Source of the DNA: an uncultured Alteromonadaceae bacterium
GTDB taxonomy: Bacteria; Pseudomonadota; Gammaproteobacteria; Enterobacterales; Alteromonadaceae
Reading direction: 5' to 3'
Assembly (NCBI GenBank): GCA_938085045.1
Contig: CALKGI010000168.1
Span: 1 to 64,000 of the forward strand
Length of the DNA: 64,000 nt
How positions within the stretch are numbered: the stretch's first letter is position 1; every line of letters starts with the position of its first letter. Under the pieces are notes generated by a model that saw nothing but the letters and a program-made list of their open reading frames with translations, did not search any database and had not been told where the DNA came from. The position numbers were made by a program, and so were the translations under genes. Shown here in pieces: positions 61,499-64,000 of the stretch.

Positions 61499-62488
61499 GT
61501 GTTATTCACTCATGTAAAATCAGACGAAATTCAAGGGCCGCATATCGACCACGTTAAGTGTGAAAAATGCAGTGAAACTGGCTTTCATCTGTGTGGCAAG
61601 GTTAAATACCTAGCTTTCGAACTGATGGATATTCCGATGTTTGTCATCAATCGACAATACCAATTTAAATGTGACTGTGGTCATTGTCAGCCTCCTTGCG
61701 TTAAACCTAAGCTGCTTAGGGCGTTGAAGCGTCAAATGCTACCTTGGAGCTATTTCGCCGCTAAGCATGTCGGCATTGTTGTTTTAATGCTGTTTGCCGT
61801 TATGAACTGGAATGATTATCGCCAAGCACTTGAAGCTGAACATCAACTGGTGACTGAACCTAAAATCAACGACTTTTATTTTGTCGATTATTTTGCTTAT
61901 GATGATCAAGCTCACCCCAAATTTCGTTATACCGTGCTCAAAGCCATTGAGGTCAACGAACATAATTTGACGTTGCAAGTGGGCAATATCTACAAAAGCC
62001 GTAAAGGCAATGCTCACGACCAAATCAAATCTGACCGGGCGATGCTCGATGGTTTTTTCTCAAAGAAAAAAATCACTGTTAGCCGTGATGAATTGCTTGC
62101 GATGGTAGCGGCAGATACTATTTATGAAGTTAGAAGACCCAAAAACCTCAAAATAGATGGCTGGATAGTGATCCCCCGTGCGACAGTCGAGGAATACCAA
62201 CATTACGTCAACCCAGATAATCAAGAAGGCATAGCGATGTATCGTGGTGAAGACGGTTATTATCGCGATTATGAAGGTGCGTTTGAAGCTTTTACCAAGG
62301 CGGCGCTTGCGGGTGATGCCGCAGGGCAATTGAACCTAGCCCAGATGTACCGCGATGGACTGGGCACAGAACAGGATGATCAAAAAGCATTACACTGGTT
62401 TAAAGCCGCTGCCGATAAAGACTATTCTAATGCACGGCAAGAATACGACGCGCTTTGCGCTAAGGTAAACAATTGCGGTTCTATCTAA
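61499..62488 (+). CDS. Sel1-repeat protein with an N-terminal CxxC domain and membrane helix
   Basis: A 329-residue protein starting with GTG after GAAGGAC. Residues 1-75 hold paired cysteines (VKCEKCSETGFHLCG and KCDCGHCQPPC) that look like a zinc-finger or metal site. A single membrane helix follows (about residues 86-101, AKHVGIVVLMLFAVMN). Next is an unknown globular domain, and a Sel1-like repeat (AGDAAGQLNLAQMYRDGLGTEQDDQKALHWF) lies near the C-terminus. The function is unknown; Sel1 units usually bind partner proteins. No operon partner. Confidence 0.65.
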   Translation: MLFTHVKSDEIQGPHIDHVKCEKCSETGFHLCGKVKYLAFELMDIPMFVINRQYQFKCDCGHCQPPCVKPKLLRALKRQMLPWSYFAAKHVGIVVLMLFAVMNWNDYRQALEAEHQLVTEPKINDFYFVDYFAYDDQAHPKFRYTVLKAIEVNEHNLTLQVGNIYKSRKGNAHDQIKSDRAMLDGFFSKKKITVSRDELLAMVAADTIYEVRRPKNLKIDGWIVIPRATVEEYQHYVNPDNQEGIAMYRGEDGYYRDYEGAFEAFTKAALAGDAAGQLNLAQMYRDGLGTEQDDQKALHWFKAAADKDYSNARQEYDALCAKVNNCGSI

Positions 62489-62648
62489 TGTTTTGTTGGT
62501 AACCGGGTGTTACCTCTACCTTTTTAACCTGTTCGTAACATCCTGTGCTATGGTTATTGAATGTGTTGTTATTGACACATAACTTTACTGGTGGCAGCGA
62601 TAACGACCACTTAAGCGCATTTGGTATTGATGCAGGTGAAAAATCGCG

Positions 62649-62954
62649 ATGCAAGATTTAACATGGGTTAAAGAAAACAAAGTATTTACTGTGACTATTA
62701 AAGGCGCTTTTAACGCGCATTTAGTACAGCATTTTCGCAAGGTTTTTCTTGAAGTTGAAGCGCCAGATACGACCTTTATCATTGACTTGGCTGACGCTGA
62801 ATTCATCGACAGTGCGGCGTTGGGTTTAATGATTCATATGAAGAAAAAATTCAAAGGTACCCCACTTCAAACCATCAAAGTCATCAATTCAAATGAACGT
62901 GTTCTCAAAGTTTTTCAAATCATGCGATTTCACGATATGTTTGAAATTAGCTGA
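62649..62954 (+). CDS. STAS-domain protein (anti-sigma-factor-antagonist type)
   Basis: A 101-residue STAS domain, similar to anti-anti-sigma factors. The conserved phosphorylatable serine lies in AEFIDSAALGLMIHMKKK (Ser57). TFIIDLADAEFIDSAALG is the diagnostic strand-turn. It starts after AGGTGA at 62649. No cognate kinase or anti-sigma gene is nearby. A hairpin overlaps its stop. Confidence 0.85.
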   Translation: MQDLTWVKENKVFTVTIKGAFNAHLVQHFRKVFLEVEAPDTTFIIDLADAEFIDSAALGLMIHMKKKFKGTPLQTIKVINSNERVLKVFQIMRFHDMFEIS

Positions 62955-62968
62955 TGAAAATCAGCTAA
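62947..62968. terminator. Hairpin between convergent STAS and rsmD genes
   Basis: TTAGCTGA pairs perfectly with TCAGCTAA around TGAAAA, covering the STAS stop and ending just before the rsmD stop. No T-run follows on the plus strand, so it is a weak bidirectional terminator at best. Confidence 0.4.
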
Positions 62969-62969
62969 A

Positions 62970-63599
62970 TCAACTATTTTGATATAAACGAAAACTGACC
63001 TGTCCGGCGGTTTTTTCCTTCAATAACTGCCAATTGGCAGGCACTGTCAAATCTGTTAACTCACTCTCTATTTCGACATAAATTAATGCTGATGGCGTTA
63101 ATAACCCTCTACTTTGTAATAATTCACAAACAGGCTCAGCCAAGTTTTTGCGAAAGGGCGGGTCGATAAACACCAAATCATAGGGGGTTGTTTGAGTTGA
63201 CAAATAACTCAGGCAGTCGTCTTTGACGATTTGGGCGCCAAACTCTTCGGTATTGCCTGCTGACAATAATGTAACATTCTCGGCCAGTTGTTTGGCGGCC
63301 TGATGGTCTTTTTCAATCATGGTAACCGATGTTGCGCCTCGAGATAAAACCTCAAAACCTAACGAACCGCTACCGGAAAAACAGTCGAGACATCGAGTTT
63401 GGTCAATTTCATTCATTAACCAGTTAAATACGGTTTCTTTAACTCGGTCTGTGGTGGGGCGAAGACCTTCAATATCGTGCACTGGCAACCTGCGACCGCG
63501 CCATTTTCCGGCGATGATGCGGATCATGCCCGTAGTGGCTTGGGGCTTTTTTTTGTGTTGACTTGACTTGGCTAATGAACGGTTGAACTTTCTAGTCAT
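62970..63599 (-). CDS. rsmD: 16S rRNA m2G966 methyltransferase RsmD
   Basis: A 209-residue SAM-dependent methyltransferase that modifies G966 of 16S rRNA. MIRIIAGKWRGRRLPV, then RPTTDRVKETVFNWL, the SAM motif LDCFSGSGSLGFEVLSRGA, and the catalytic DPPF (in VFIDPPF) are all present. An N-terminal basic extension of about 24 residues (MTRKFNRSLAKSSQHKKKPQ...) precedes the usual start, so an internal start at MIRIIAG is possible. It is divergent from ftsY, the conserved arrangement in gammaproteobacteria. Confidence 0.95.
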   Translation of the reverse strand: MTRKFNRSLAKSSQHKKKPQATTGMIRIIAGKWRGRRLPVHDIEGLRPTTDRVKETVFNWLMNEIDQTRCLDCFSGSGSLGFEVLSRGATSVTMIEKDHQAAKQLAENVTLLSAGNTEEFGAQIVKDDCLSYLSTQTTPYDLVFIDPPFRKNLAEPVCELLQSRGLLTPSALIYVEIESELTDLTVPANWQLLKEKTAGQVSFRLYQNS

Positions 63600-63666
63600 T
63601 ATTTTAAGGTTGTTCTATTTTTATCAAAAGTTAGTGGTATTATGTGCGCATGATTAGCGTAATACT

Positions 63667-63718
63667 AGGGCCTGTTTATCTTTGAGCCGTTGGCCAACAC
63701 ATAAAGATAAACAGACCT
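63667..63718. repeat. Inverted repeat in the rsmD-ftsY spacer
   Basis: AGGGCCTGTTTATCTTT (63667-63683) pairs with AAAGATAAACAGACCT (63703-63718) around a 19-base loop. The form (GGCCTGTTTATCTTT and its complement) resembles short dispersed inverted repeats of marine gammaproteobacteria, but it also lies in the ftsY leader, where it could affect expression. Confidence 0.6.
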
Positions 63719-63748
63719 CAATAAATCGATAGGGTGGTTATTAGTTAA

Positions 63749-64000
63749 ATGGCGATTAAAGACAAGTTTTTTTCGTGGTTCGGCAAAGGCAAAAAGTCTA
63801 ATGAAGACGAAACTGAAACAGTTGAAACCCCTCAAGAAGACGTCACTGAGGCGCAGACATCAGACACCCAGGAAAAATCAGAGTTAGCACCAGAATTAAA
63901 ACCAGAGTTAGAACCAGAGTTAGAACAGCCTTCTATTGATGTAGCCCTTAAGTCATCAGAAACTGCGCCTGAGCAAGATGAAATGGCAGCCATGTTTGAT
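63749..64000 (+). CDS. ftsY: Signal recognition particle receptor FtsY, N-terminal part (runs off the window)
   Basis: The first 84 codons. MAIKDKFFSWFGKGKKS followed by an acidic Glu/Pro-rich stretch is the usual FtsY A domain; the GTPase domain lies beyond the window. The position, divergent from rsmD, is that of ftsY in E. coli and most relatives. ftsE, ftsX and rpoH would be expected next. The identification rests on the start and context only. Confidence 0.8.
   Translation, partial: MAIKDKFFSWFGKGKKSNEDETETVETPQEDVTEAQTSDTQEKSELAPELKPELEPELEQPSIDVALKSSETAPEQDEMAAMFD

Overview
The window looks like chromosome of a marine gammaproteobacterium of the Alteromonadales type. The evidence is the divergent rsmD / ftsY pair at the right end, engB, a DUF5062 gene, an EAL-HDOD protein, and the general coding style. 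No tRNA, rRNA, CRISPR array or transposase gene was found.

Layout. (1) 1-6068 is the right part of an integrative mobilizable element: a truncated coupling protein, a MobC-like relaxosome protein, a MOBP-type relaxase, a serine-recombinase-fold protein that has lost its catalytic serine, and a large serine recombinase. (2) 6269-8675 holds a GNAT acetyltransferase, an unknown gene and an AAA ATPase with a nuclease-like tail; upstream of the ATPase lies a regular 55-bp-period array of hairpin-ended repeats. (3) 9131-13745 is a four-gene MacAB-like export operon behind a sigma-54-like promoter. The NtrC-type regulator and kinase that could drive it are at 23523-26176. (4) 13788-15946 is a LysR / DUF1348 / flavin-nucleotide-binding trio. 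(5) 16527-21683 is an operon for a molybdenum oxidoreductase of the arsenite-oxidase (AioBA) family, with a lipoprotein and a porin. Its large subunit lacks two of the four arsenite-pocket residues and carries an acidic insert of about 120 residues. (6) 26264-29464 is a two-gene AAA / TPR cassette bounded by 135-bp direct repeats. (7) 29467-39314 holds a PLP enzyme, an RND efflux pair, a sulfurtransferase, EngB and two TonB-C paralogues. (8) 39557-43426 is a giant hybrid sensor kinase / AraC regulator.

(9) 43856-53442 is a class I lanthipeptide cluster, rare in this kind of organism: LanB dehydratase, HlyD adaptor and C39-peptidase ABC exporter on the plus strand, then LanC cyclase and a 59-residue double-glycine precursor on the minus strand. 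An Hsp20 gene with a possible RNA thermometer sits between the halves. A strong terminator separates the precursor from lanC, which would favour precursor over enzyme. The likely flow is: LanB dehydrates Thr/Ser of the core, LanC closes thioether rings on three Cys, and the C39 exporter cuts after Gly-Gly and secretes the product through HlyD.

(10) 53443-54783 is a gene-poor stretch with 44-bp tandem repeats, a hairpin-rich candidate RNA and a MITE-like element. (11) 54784-64000 holds a secreted four-repeat protein of unknown function, a CheY-like receiver, a winged-helix/TPR regulator, an acyltransferase-like membrane protein, a Sel1-repeat protein, a STAS protein, RsmD and the start of FtsY. 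Starts were re-chosen from ribosome binding sites where the longest frame was clearly too long.
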